Shown: positions 13,288 to 24,039 of the stretch, one piece after another | Layout: every line of letters starts with the position of its first letter | Position numbering within the stretch: the first letter of the stretch is position 1 | Assembly: GCF_032854445.1 (NCBI RefSeq) | Contig: NC_088300.1 | Location: forward strand, 15,691,570 to 15,755,569 | From: Liolophura sinensis | Lineage: Eukaryota; Mollusca; Polyplacophora; Chitonida; Chitonidae | DNA length: 64,000 bases | Reading direction: 5' to 3' | The notes under the pieces: model-generated | Seen by the model: the letters and a program-made list of their open reading frames with translations, nothing else | The model's database searches: none | What the model was told of the DNA's origin: nothing | Made by a program: the position numbers and the translations under genes

Positions 13288-13447
13288 TAATTTATTTTTT
13301 TATTTATTTGTTATTTGTTATTTGTTATACGGCGTGTTATACGCCGAACAGATTGTGGTACCAAAGATTATTTCACATATATGACGGCGGCCACGGTGGG
13401 AGGAAAGCGAGCAGAGCCCAGAGGAAACCCACGACCATCCGGATAAT
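13288..13447 (-). mobile_element. SINE family 1, diverged fragment
   Basis: Recognisable blocks are TATTTCACATATATGACGGC, GGCCACGGTGGGAGGAAA, GCAGAGCCCAGAGGAAACCC and ACGACCATCC, preceded by a TTATTTG-rich tail. The GGTGTTTTACGCCG block is rearranged. The tRNA-like head is not preserved. Confidence 0.7.
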
Positions 13448-13499
13448 ATCAGTATTAAATCAGAAAACAAAGTCTGTTTCGCGGTCGAATGGTTAAGAG

Positions 13500-15150
13500 G
13501 CTTGTCTTTCAAGAGGCTTAGCCAGGAATTAATCCTTTTGATTCACCAACACTCATTGTTTCTGTCAATAAGGGGTCGAAGACGACTTGCCTTGCCTTCC
13601 ACCGATGTGATGGGTTGGCCTAATTATACGCACGTGGGGAAATTAGTGAGTAGGTCTATGGTAGGTTGCCAAATATATGGCCACATATCACCATTTTTCT
13701 CTTTTCTATACGACAAATGATTTAGTTTGATACATGTTATGAAAGCATTTATGTAAATCTTCCAGATGTACACCACAAGTATTTTCCACTATTTTCAACG
13801 AATTCCAGACAAGTTTCCAGCCGCCATTCGGCGTGACAGACTAGTCAAGCACTCGGTTCGGCTATCTCGGCTATCCAATTTTCTGTTTATCATGCTATTA
13901 CACTTGATATAATACGCGCTTTACGTTTGTACATAAAATATAAAAAAATATATATATAAAATTCATATATAAGCTACAATGTGTACAAGTGGTAAACTGT
14001 CAACAAGAAAAAAGTGGATATACCTAAATACTTGTAAAATTATTCCATTACGGTGGTTGTTGGTTTATTCACTCCCGTTTCCTTCACCTCTAAACTTGGC
14101 CACCGTCATGTAAGTGAAAAAACACGGTGTTAGCGACCACTGAAATAAACAAATAATCTAATCCAATCATTGAGTTGTCTTGTTTAATTGACTTTCAATA
14201 TACTGACCCAAATATCCTGAAAATAAAAAAAAATAAAAATACACACACACTATATACCATGTAGAAGTTCGCATTCCCGTCACATAAACGCAGACACAGA
14301 CATTTCGACAAGCGTGAACTTAAAACAGTCTGATAGAGTGTAGCATCCAAATGTATCACAAGTTGAAATAATGCATGGGAAATAGACCATGTCTCAGATA
14401 TATCAAATATGTATACTGAATATCAAAGATTAATGTTATGTAGCGTTATGTGTTCACTGGAACGGTCTCAATTTATTTCCATATCATACGACTTAAAACA
14501 TGTTGAATATAGCACCCTCCTGGGTGTTTAATAACCTTGTCCCAGATTTATCGCTGTTTTAACATTGAAAGAAAAGTTGGAAATTCGAAATTAGTTTTTT
14601 GTTTTCGACAAGGACAATGTTGAATACATTTGCAACAACAGCTGCCCATTTAACAGTCACACATATCAGAAGGTGAACAACCGCTACACGTGTGAGTACG
14701 CCTTTCTTCTGTTGAATATCTATTAAATTTAACCATCAACAGTTGATGAAAACAAAGATTGTTTTCATTTTTTATCACCTTGGTAAATTCAGTTTCAGAT
14801 GCGTTACCGGTACTCGACAAACGAGAAGTGTCCCACAAAATGAGAGAGTAGGCTCCTTCCTACACCATCGATTAGTCCGACGTAAGGTAAATATGTCTCG
14901 GAAATGGTTACAGGCTTTTTATTGTTTGTGTGAACACCATTTGAAACTTGGTAAATGGGCCCTCTTTTTAAGAGATTGTTACTTAACATATTAAATTCAT
15001 TTTTCTAAATACTGCGTAGTCGTAGCTTCAGTCTGGGTCTTTGTTTAGCTATAAAATAATGATATAAAACTTTCAGTATGTCATCTTGAAGGCAACCCTT
15101 CATCAGTGTTTGGAAATGGTCTGACCAGTCTATTTAAGTACATGCATGTG
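13500..15150. other. Intergenic, nothing recognised
   Basis: This is AT-rich DNA with short CA and A-rich runs near 14220-14250. No supported exon, RNA or mobile element was found. Confidence 0.45.
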
Positions 15151-15154
15151 GGGC

Positions 15155-15415
15155 TAGTTATTTATTTATTTGATTGGTGTTTTACGTCGTACTCAAGAAT
15201 ATTTCACTTATACGACGGCGGCCACCATTATGGTGGGAGAAAACCGGGCAGAGCCCAGGGAAAACCCACGACCATCCTCAGGTTGCTAGCAGACCTTCGA
15301 ACGTATGGCGGGAGAGTAAGCCAGGATGAACTGGACTTAAACTCATAGCGACAGCATTGGTGAGAGGCTCCTGGGTTATTACGCTGCGCTTGCGCGCTAG
15401 CCAACCGAGCTGTAT
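15155..15415 (-). mobile_element. SINE family 1, near full length with tRNA-like head
   Basis: This is the best family-1 copy. Read on the minus strand it starts with a tRNA-like promoter: an A-box-like CTCGGTTGGCTAGCGCG near 15410, and a B-box-like GAGTTTAAGTCC near 15340. The conserved body follows (GGTCGTGGG...CCGGTTTTCTCCCACCATAATGG) and then the tail CGTCGTATAAGTGAAATATT plus CTTGAGTACGACGTAAAACA. On the plus strand it therefore begins with the AT-rich tail. It has no ORF and is a retroposon mobilised in trans by a LINE. Confidence 0.85.
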
Positions 15416-15460
15416 GTTGAGTGTTTTCTGATATACGTATACATATTTAAATGAATGTGT

Positions 15461-15463
<3 letters not shown>

Positions 15464-15513
<50 letters not shown>
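15464..15513. repeat. (TA)n microsatellite
   Basis: About 25 TA dinucleotides lie here, followed by a short CA run. The Ile/Tyr open frames across it come from the repeat. Confidence 0.97.
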
Positions 15514-15519
<6 letters not shown>

Positions 15520-15521
<2 letters not shown>

Positions 15522-16803
15522 CACACGTGGAATTGAGACTGTTGCTGCGTACATGGCATTTCACAACTTTAAAACACAACAGAAGATCCGAAAAGTCTCA
15601 GTCATTTTTTTTATTTATTCACGTTATTTAGATGTGGCTTTCGGTTTTTGAATGGTTCGAGTTTAAATGGAGCCGTGAAGGGGGCAGTCGATGATGAAGT
15701 AATTTGATCTATATGGTAAACTGTTTACGGTATTATCACACTGAATCCAGGTGATGTTCTTTTAGCGACAGAAGTGGATATCGACTTAGGTATGTTCAAT
15801 TTATTGGTGTTTTGAAAGTGCCTCGTCGTCCGTGGCGTTAAATGGTTAAACGTTACAACGACGCCTATGGCCTACAAATAGCAGTGTATCGTTTGACTTG
15901 TTGAACTAACATGCTCCATGCCCTTTACAAATTTTTACAGGTATCTGCCTTGGCTCAGCTAAGTCAGAGCTCACTTATCTCCCTTGGAAGACATTGTCTC
16001 CTTTCATCTCGTCGCTGTGGACGATTTTACGTTCTTAAAAGATGTTTAAATGTAAGCTTTCAATGTGTGCTGGCAATATTATAGTTGAAGTAACACTTAT
16101 CTGTAGTTTACTGATTCGTGTCAGTAGTTTAAAAGTATCGTGATCAAATGAGGAATTACCACGCTGCAGATATGAAGTTGACGAAAAGTGGACCCGTTGT
16201 CGCGTTCTATGGCTTAAAAAGTTAATATGATCACAGACGCTTGCTGCAGCCAAAATGACGATCTGTATGTACATACATGTAGTTAAGAGAAAGGAAATGA
16301 CAGTTGGCACCAGTACTTTCCTAAATTGTCCTGTCTTCCGCCAATATAGACTTACACTGCTCATGCCTACGTCACAAACATACCAGTACCTACCGGTATG
16401 GTGATGTTCGTCACTAACTCGCCAAAGGTCTGTGGCTTACCCAGGGCTTTCTTCCACAAGTAAAACATAGCACGAAGTGAAAGATTCTTTACTACCGGTA
16501 TGGGGTTTAACAACAATCATACAATAGAAGTTTTCATTCCTCGGTTATGGTTCTTCTGAACTCACCTGGTTCCCGTATAGTTTTGAATCTGAGATAAATA
16601 TTCACCAACAAGTATCAGCTGATCTAGAAAAGTCAATCAAGCAGATGCCTCTTTCGTTGACCATATTGATTTTATGTCTTTTTGAAGTGAAACAGTCATG
16701 TCATCCACCTTTTTATTGTAAAAAGTATTTTTATTTGTTTGACTAAGGGTGAAGTGGAAAACACCGGATCCAGATATTCTAAGTAATAACCTGTCATAAA
16801 CCC
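15520..16803. other. Upstream region of the RS-rich gene
   Basis: No exon is recognised. A sequence near 16425-16460 (AAAGGTCTGTGGCTTACCCA) resembles the SINE-like relic at 18400-18560. A pyrimidine-rich stretch followed by AG at 16746-16747 could be the acceptor for an exon carrying the RS-gene start codon, so the true 5' UTR exon and promoter may lie here or further upstream. Confidence 0.35.
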
Positions 16804-19044
16804 ATGGAGAGGGAAAGGTATAGCAGAGACAGAGCTCACAAGCCTAGGGAGCTTAGTGAAACAAGATCCTCATTTAGCCCTCATCGTGTACCTGGTAATT
16901 CCAAGGCTGAGAGAAGTCACAAAGATTCTCACAGAGAAAAGGGTGAATCAGATGAGAAAAGAGGAGATAGTGGGCATGATGACTACCATAGAAGAACGAC
17001 CAGTAGACAAGCCGAATCTCTTGAGAGGAGACATGCTGATTACAAAAATGAAGAGTGGCGTATTAAAAGGATAAGTAGTCATGAAGACTCTCATTGTAGC
17101 AAAAGTGAAAATCACGAAAGAAGAAAAAGCCATGATCTTGCAAGTGGAAGAAGACGAAGTGAAAGTCATGAAGATGCTTATGAAAAGAAAGGTGGGTATT
17201 GTGAATATTTTCGTGGAAGAAAAAGTAGTGGAAATCATGAAGATTTGGATAGAAGAAAGAGTGATGGAAGTCGTAGAAAAAAGAGCAGAAGTTGTGAAGA
17301 TGATGATGAATTGCACACCAGGAAACGGAGGTCAGACAGAAGTAGAAGTAGCAGCTCTGAATCATCAGGACAAGGTATGTATCTATCAGGATTTATTGTC
17401 TGAGAGGTTTTACACATTTTAGTTAATATCTATGTTTGACATTTAACGTTCTGTAGAGGGATACCACCAATGAGGTAAACTCAGTTTATACATAGGCCCT
17501 CTGCTTGCTATAATCTTTTGTAATTCCTAGAGGTTTTGAGATTCAAAACTGTACACAGTAAGAAGAATTAGACATTTGATATACCCGGTAGGAAAGCTAT
17601 CGATATCGATGAAGAAAGGGCCACTTAAATTATCTTTGTTCACTATATAACCTTTGGTAGTTGCTGAAGAGTTTAAGATTTTCAAAATCTGTTATGTAGG
17701 ACCTTCACACAGGAAAAAGAGGTCACGGTCTACCTCCTCAGACACGGGTCAGTCAAGTTCCTCTAGCAGTAGTAGCCAGTCTTCAGGTGAGTGGGGTAGG
17801 TGTTTAGGTCACCTGTCCAGAAATGTGGGGGGACGTGGGAATGATGGGGCCGGGATCTGCCTGTCTGTCCATCTCACACCTGACCTGTTTTACCTGTGTC
17901 TTTATACAACTAGTACAGCTCACAGGTATCCATGCATTACATTGATTTGGCAACAAGAAAATAATTTTTTTCTCCATTTACTCAAGAAATGTATTTATAC
18001 ATTATTTTTCCAGAATGGACAGTGTGTGTAAAGTTTGTGTTTGTTACACCCATTTAATACAAGGTCATCTCGTAAGTGCTATGGGATTATTTTGATCTTA
18101 AGATTGGTGGTTTTTCATTTTAGATGACGAAAGGAAGAGGAGGAGACAAAGACACAAACATAAGGTAGACATGCATATTAATTTTTGCGATGTTTTTCTT
18201 TATCTCTTTGCCTAGGGATATTGTCATGGTAGCAACAGTCTCACTGTCTGTCTGTCCAGTTCCTTGTAAACACTAAATCTTACTGTTCAGTTAATCAACT
18301 CCAAATACATTTGCCCATTCACAGCTACTTTCAGTCCTGCTGGGGGCATTTCTTGTTGGAATGGCTATTAAGGAATTGATTGACTCCTTGTAAATGTCAG
18401 GCCCTTGATCACTGAGCTTGTGACTTTGAATTCATATCTTGCTGTCCCAACTGCGGCTTTAGCTCCAGAGGTTTGTCTGGCACCTGGCAAAGGTCTGTGG
18501 TTTAGGCATACACCAGGCACTTCTGTTTGTTCCACCCTGAACATTATAGCTGTCATACATGTGTAACTACAGTTTCTTGAGCATAATATTAAACACTAGT
18601 CAGGTAGTAAATAGATTTGATCCTGTTATTCATTTAAGCCTCTGTTTTTTTAGTCGATACGGATGGTAATATCATTTACTTGCATCCATTTAGTGCTGGT
18701 AATGAACTCTGCTTATGACAGAGCAGCATTATGTCCCCTACACAGTATTTTGCTATGATCAGATATTTTCAGTTATTGCACATACTAAAAAATGCAAAGT
18801 AAGTTGTAAACAAAAACTTCCAACTCCTGTAAGTACTTAAATTCGCTGGTCTCTTCTCTTTATTGTGGTGGGCGTGGCTTCGTAATGTGATCTGTGGGGC
18901 TTGAAAATGATTGACATGGGCCTGAAATTGATTAACATATGGCATGGTGTTCCTGGTCACCATGACAGAAAGGGAAGAAGAGTAAAGGGAAAAAGCACAA
19001 GCAGAAGAGTAAAGGTTCTGAACCTGTCCAGCTGTCTAAGGTGA

Positions 19045-19105
<61 letters not shown>

Positions 19106-21399
19106 CAACCTTCACAAACCAGTTAAGATGAACAGGTAGATATGAAAAGCAAAATTGACTATTACAGTTTATTGTTCAGGAAAGTTTCAGGGCACCAGGA
19201 ACAATCTTCTTCTTAAGGATTTTAGTTTTTAACCAACCCATGGTTGAGTTGCCTGATTATCGTTTATGCTATATAATTCGGCTTTTGTTCTGCTGCAAAA
19301 ATAGTTAGGCTCCTGACTATTGAGGTCGCGTGTTCGAATCCAGCGGTTACCGCGTTTTTAGCGTTTTGCCAGTAGGTTTGTCAAGTACCTTGTCAAGGGC
19401 GATAATGTACTCGCTATACTCCGCCTTCCTAGTGTACTTGAGTACACAAATGAAGTACATGTATACCCGAAATCTGCGTACCAACAGTTTAAAGAAAGTC
19501 TTCTCTAACACCTGTTACATGTAGTGTAATCTAATGTTTTAATCCTCAAGATCGATGTTCATGTTGATAAAGGTAATCTCGCTTTCAAAAAACCACAGTA
19601 GTAATTTATACATGTGCTAGAAATTACACATGAACGCTTTTCGTTTGAGGGGAGAAAACTCTCGGTATCCGTTTGTCGGTATCTTGAGAAATGCATTACT
19701 AAGTTATGACTTACAGTACATACTGAAGCGTTATCATTGGCTGTGAGATGCTACATGGGAATCGTACACGGAGCATAACCTTTTTAATCTTGTTAAATTT
19801 CGCTCAGTTTTCCCTACTGTATCCTTGGGTTTTGTCCACAGGCTTATGTGTATAGAGATGACTTAAAAAATTCGTTTCTAGATTTAGGTACTTGCAAACA
19901 GTGGAACCTATTTATACGTGATATTACCGGAATGGCTACAGAGAAACGCAGTGTAATGAACTAAATGAAGTAAAGCAACAGATTTACTGCCCTGGTCGAT
20001 CTCCAGGCATCCGCTAAGTATAACCATGCCACAACTGACAACCGCGGCGTCACACATGTTTTCCCGCAGGTCGGTTTTGTCCTATAACCTTATTTAAACG
20101 ATGCCAATATCTAATGGATTCTAGTATACAAAAGCGAATATATGACTATCATTGAGAACCAGTACACAGAATGACATTGAAGTTTTCATTCATGACACAT
20201 GGCGACACATCAGGTTGTAAGTTTTTAGACGACGAATTTGATGCTTGTTGAGTTATTTCCAGTCAAACATTTTGAGCGCCAGTTCATCTAGAAACTTGAG
20301 AAACTAATCCCAGGGTTCTTCACTGATCTTTTATCACAACCCTATGCCGAGCAATAATCCATTTTCAGGACGAATTAGAGATTGTTGTTGTGGCTTTGGT
20401 TGATTGTCTACGTCCGAACATAATGGCGAAGTTCTGTCAGCTGATGAAAGCTGGTCATGTATGACATGTTTTGCCGGAGATTACCGAGTGTTGGCGGAGA
20501 GTATGCATAAAATCAGGATCATTAACTAATGACTTCAAGTATCACATTTTTCAGATTTATGTGCCCCTTTTAAACTTTATACTTACTGTAGTTTATGAGT
20601 GAGAGAAATCAGTCAGAGACTGGAAGGAGCGCAGTGTCCGGGAAGAAAATCAAGCTGAAGTTGAAGAAAAGCAAGCAGGACAAGGAGGTGTGTAAAAATA
20701 CATGTACATGTATATTGGCTGATTTTCCTATCTCATCACTGGTCAGTGTGGTCTCGTGGCAAATGGAGTTGGTCTATTCACAAAACACAGGTTGATAGTT
20801 TTTACCGCCCATCATGAGATGCCCCTTTAAACGAGTAAAATTTCAAAAACTCCAACTCTACAACATGGATTCTTGTCGAAAATGAGCCGTAAATTCATCT
20901 GGAGATAATTTTGGTAGAAGGAAAACAAAATCTGAATTGACGAGAAATTCAACTATAAAATCTGAAGCCAAATGCCGCTGTTCGCATGGCAAATATATAA
21001 AATTAAGAGTCTCTCCGCTCCATTACATAAATATAGGCAAAGAATTTTTACTCCTAATTCAGTTCGATAACCTCTGTCATTTCGCGAAACTGTCAACGGG
21101 TGTATTGTTACAGTGGCAGAATGTCTATCATCTCAGGCTCTAAATCCATAACAATAGTGTTCAAGCCATCCCTCTGCCATCTGTTGTACTAACAGGCACA
21201 AAATTCTGACAGAGAGTCAGTAAAAATCCTGTTTATTCCGAATTTCCGTGACAACAACTAAGTTTTGTGCTACGAATCAAAACTAACAACCGCAGCTGAA
21301 AGAAGTTCTGTATTCCTCCATTGTATTGTTTATGCCCTTTTGTTTCAGAGAGATAAAAACCGAGCGCAGATACTAGACTTCCTCAACGCAGCAATGTGA
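16804..21399 (+). CDS. Arg/Ser-rich (RS-domain-like) nuclear protein, six exons
   Basis: I assemble six exons: 16804-17374, 17700-17786, 18124-18164, 18969-19040, 20592-20687 and 21349-21399. All introns are GT-AG and the phases match, giving 305 residues. The start follows an in-frame TAA. Residues 1-190 are hydrophilic, with an imperfect ~20-residue repeat built on (R/K)(R/K)xSxS(H/C)ED. Residues ~175-222 are Ser-rich runs with KKRSRS, residues ~223-260 are Lys/Arg-rich, and the C-terminus is a compact KKIKLKLKKSKQ then NRAQILDFLNAAM. This composition is typical of splicing-associated nuclear proteins, with the Ser/Arg runs as SR-kinase substrates. No RRM, zinc finger or other folded domain is visible, and I could not name the family. 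The function is inferred from composition only. The intron chain is well supported; the 5' end is less certain. Confidence 0.75.
18370..18565 (+). mobile_element. Probable relic of a third SINE-like family, intronic
   Basis: Lying in intron 3 of the RS-rich gene, this stretch has GTGACTTTGAATTCATATCT (a decayed B-box-like start), GGCAAAGGTCTGTGGTTTAG, CACCAGGCACTTCTGTTTG and TTCCACCCTGAACATTATAG. The order is the one seen in molluscan SINE bodies, but the copy is highly diverged and has no clear target-site duplication. Confidence 0.35.
19048..19098. repeat. (TA)n microsatellite in an RS-gene intron
   Basis: About 25 TA units begin within ten bases of the exon 4 donor (GTGAGT at 19041). The closeness of a length-variable repeat to the 5' splice site is notable. 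Confidence 0.97.
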
Positions 21400-21969
21400 A
21401 CACAACTACTTGAAGAGGAGAGTCTGTATTGTCTTTGGAGAAAACCTGTGATGTTGCCAAAAATATTCAGAAAACCACGCGCTTTTCCTGCACTAAATTC
21501 TTGTATATCGAATCAGAACCCCAAAGCTGGGTTTTATCCATGAAAATTTCCCGAATTTTGGAAAGATATGAAATCTCCCTGTGCTGTATACAGGAGGATG
21601 TGATGATATTTTTGAATTTTTTTTAATTGGCTAGTTTGAATTGATCCAGCGATGATTCGCGAAGCACTGAAGAGTCATTTCCAGTGATACTGTTCACTTT
21701 GTTTATCATCTATTGGCCAATAAAATATTTTGTACTCTCTGCCATATGGTGTCCTGCTCAGATTTGTTTCTTGAATGTTCGGAAACTCTGTATTCAAAGT
21801 AAGTACCCCCATGTTAGTTGCATGGTTCAACACTGATGAGATTGGTCTCTGTGGTATTTACAGCGGAATCTTCCTGGCGGTGACTAAATTGTGCATAGGC
21901 CTGGTCGCTCCTGTGTTTTTACAAGAAATAGCCTGATTTCTACCAATTACTACAAAACAGAATGTAATT
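21400..21969. other. 3' flank of the RS-rich gene
   Basis: This is the probable 3' UTR and downstream flank. An AATAAAA motif at about 21719-21725 (CCAATAAAATATTTTG) is a plausible polyadenylation signal. No other feature is seen. Confidence 0.45.
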
Positions 21970-21971
21970 TT

Positions 21972-22240
21972 ACTTGCTGCTGCGTCGCATGGCGCTTAGC
22001 ATTAAGAGGCTAGAGCAAGGAAACATGACTGGTTGGTTCGGTGTCAGTATAATGTTACTGAGTGGGGTGTCGTGTCTGGTGTCTTTGGCATGATACTTCA
22101 GTGATGGCAATACATTGGCGGCATGGACTCGCCCTGTCACAAGAAGACACAGGATATGTACAGACACTTGATGACCCCTCGTCGTCATATGGCTGAAAAA
22201 TTGCTAAGTACGACGTAAAACCCAAACATACATACATAAC
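21972..22240 (+). mobile_element. SINE family 2, head-truncated, plus orientation
   Basis: The body and tail of the second SINE family run on the plus strand: GGTGTCAGTATAATGTTACT, GGGTGTCGTGTCTGGTGTCT, GGCATGATACTTCAGTGATG, CCCCTCGTCGTCATATGGC, then TGAAAAATTGCTAAGTACGA, CGTAAAACCCAAACATACAT. The tRNA-like head is missing, which is typical of 5'-truncated retroposons. Confidence 0.8.
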
Positions 22241-23195
22241 TAGTCCTGGACAGGGAATATGTAGGTTCCCCTGTTATCGCTGTTTATGGGGCTGTGTGAC
22301 AAATAAGTGGTCGATGACACTCGTCTGTATATCACATGTAGGAAAGTTCGTCAGTAACTGGTAGTGTTTTACCCTGTATTCCGCGGATTTCATATTCCCT
22401 GAATCCACATTACATGATGCTGAAGGGTTTACAAAGGAACCATGAACAAAGAAAAAATTGGAATTTTTCTGTAATGGTAAGAAATGGCGTCCATAACATA
22501 CATGAAACAACATGACAGGTATTTTTGGTGTGGTGTTTTACACTTTGCTCAAGGATACTTGAGCAAAATGGATATGCAACGCCTTGAAGAAACCATCGTA
22601 TGGATATATCCAGATAAATGGCGAATTTCCTAACCTAAAGCAGCAGCCCCATTAACCATTAAACACATTACCTCATTGGTCAGGGTAACTATTCTGTTCA
22701 GTGGTAATAGATTAGGGGAAAGTTACTATCTGCATGGCGCCGCCGGTTGATCAAGGGCGGCATCTGTGTTAAGAATATCAGAATTATTTCAAATGTTCAT
22801 CTTCATGTATTTGGAAAGAGAAACACTCGTCGGATGATATATGGCCAAATGTTTGCCTTCTAAAAACTCCATGACGTTTGTGGGTTAACTTTGTAGATAT
22901 GGGAATATATAGTAAAGGAGTATTTAATGAGGAAAATGTGGCGAAAGTAATCAGCATAGGAAAACAGTGTCAATTATTTTCTTCTCTTCTGTCTTGCTTG
23001 AATAAAGGGGCCTATCATAGGCCTAAGTTCCATTGTTTTTAACGGACAGTTGTAAGCGCTTTGAATTCATATTCGTTTGCTGGTTAACAAGATCACACTG
23101 TTGCTGGGATGTCTGTAGAAAGTCAGGGAAATTAATTTAGCAATGTCAACAAATATATTGCGTAGATCACATCTTAGTTCTTAGAAAACGAAATA
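22241..23195. other. Intergenic, nothing recognised
   Basis: I found no supported gene or repeat in this stretch. Confidence 0.45.
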
Positions 23196-23282
23196 TCCTC
23201 CCACCATAATTCTGGCCGCAGTCGTATAAGGGAAATATTCTTGAATGCGGCGTAAAACACCAATGACATAAACAAATAAATG
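23196..23282 (+). mobile_element. SINE family 1 tail fragment
   Basis: CCCACCATAATTCTGGCCGC, AGTCGTATAAGGGAAATATT and CTTGAATGCGGCGTAAAACA are followed by CCAATGACATAAACAAATAAA. This is the 3' third of the element in plus orientation. Confidence 0.8.
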
Positions 23283-23519
23283 CAAAATGAAACATAAAAA
23301 CGTTTACGAGTACAGTATCTGGCTAAGACGGTTCGGTCGTGAATGAATCATTACACGATGGCTAGTCCGAGAGACTTAGGATTATTAATTACCTGTCCGC
23401 ATGATCAAACGGTACTTTTACATTTCCACAGCTATAAAGTTTTTGTTACAATCGGGGATAAGGGCCTTTCTACAGTCCAGAGAGCCTTGTGCAACCAGCA
23501 TTCGATGAATGACGATCTG

Positions 23520-23618
23520 CGTCAGCCACCACCCACCATAATGCTGGCTGCCATCGTCTAAGTGAAATATTCTTGAGTACGGCGTGAAACATCAAATAAA
23601 GTAAATAAATTAACTAAC
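23520..23618 (+). mobile_element. SINE family 1 tail fragment
   Basis: CCACCCACCATAATGCTGGC, TGCCATCGTCTAAGTGAAAT and ATTCTTGAGTACGGCGTGAA are followed by ACATCAAATAAAGTAAATAAAT. The element is in plus orientation and 5'-truncated. It lies only ~240 bp from the previous copy and 30 bp from a full SINE family 2. Confidence 0.8.
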
Positions 23619-23649
23619 TACATATAGTGGATGGGCTGGCTGAAAAGGA

Positions 23650-24024
23650 GTGCTTGGAGTGCTTGGAGTGCTTGGGGTTTTAACGTCGTACTCAACAATT
23701 TTTCAGTCATATGACGACGAAGGAATCATTAGGGTGCATGTACGTGTAATGTGCCTCCTTGTTGCAGGACGGATTTCCACCGCTCTTTTATTTAGTGCTG
23801 CATCACTGAGACGACTTACCGAAGGCAAGTAAGCTGCCCCGCCCGAGCCATTATACTGATACGGGGTCAACCAGTCGTTGCACTATCCCCTTCACGCTGA
23901 ACGCCAAGCGAGGAAGTTACAACTTCCTCTTTTAAAGTCTTAGGTGTGACTCGACCAAGGATTGATCCTGGATCTACCGGTCCCGAAGCGGACACTCTAC
24001 CAACTGTGCTATCCGGGCCGGTCA
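23650..24024 (-). mobile_element. SINE family 2, full length with 12-bp target-site duplication
   Basis: This 375-bp element is flanked by perfect copies of GGCTGAAAAGGA at 23638-23649 and 24025-24036. On the minus strand it opens with a tRNA-like head: ATAGCACAGTTGGTAGAG as the A box and GGATCAATCCTTGG as the B-box region. The body follows and then the tail GACTGAAAAATTGTTGAGTA, CGACGTTAAAACC. A short (GTGCTTGGA)n expansion sits at its 3' end (23650-23680). Intact duplication and promoter boxes make it one of the youngest insertions here. Confidence 0.92.
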
Positions 24025-24039
24025 GGCTGAAAAGGAAGA

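Noticed and set aside
13470..13520. tRNA-Ser/Leu-like start (GGTCGAATGGTTAAGAGGC)
   Set aside because: No matching B box or stems follow within tRNA length.
15278..15651. Ile/Tyr-rich open frames on both strands, and a similar one at 31560-31823
   Set aside because: They are translations of (TA)n microsatellites.
16856..17422. Other-frame open frames overlapping RS-gene exon 1 on both strands
   Set aside because: They are shadows of the repetitive Arg/Ser/Glu codons; only the 16804 frame splices in phase to the next exons.
19300..19365. tRNA-like stretch with GTTCGAATCC
   Set aside because: Only a B box and part of an anticodon-like arm are seen; no complete cloverleaf.
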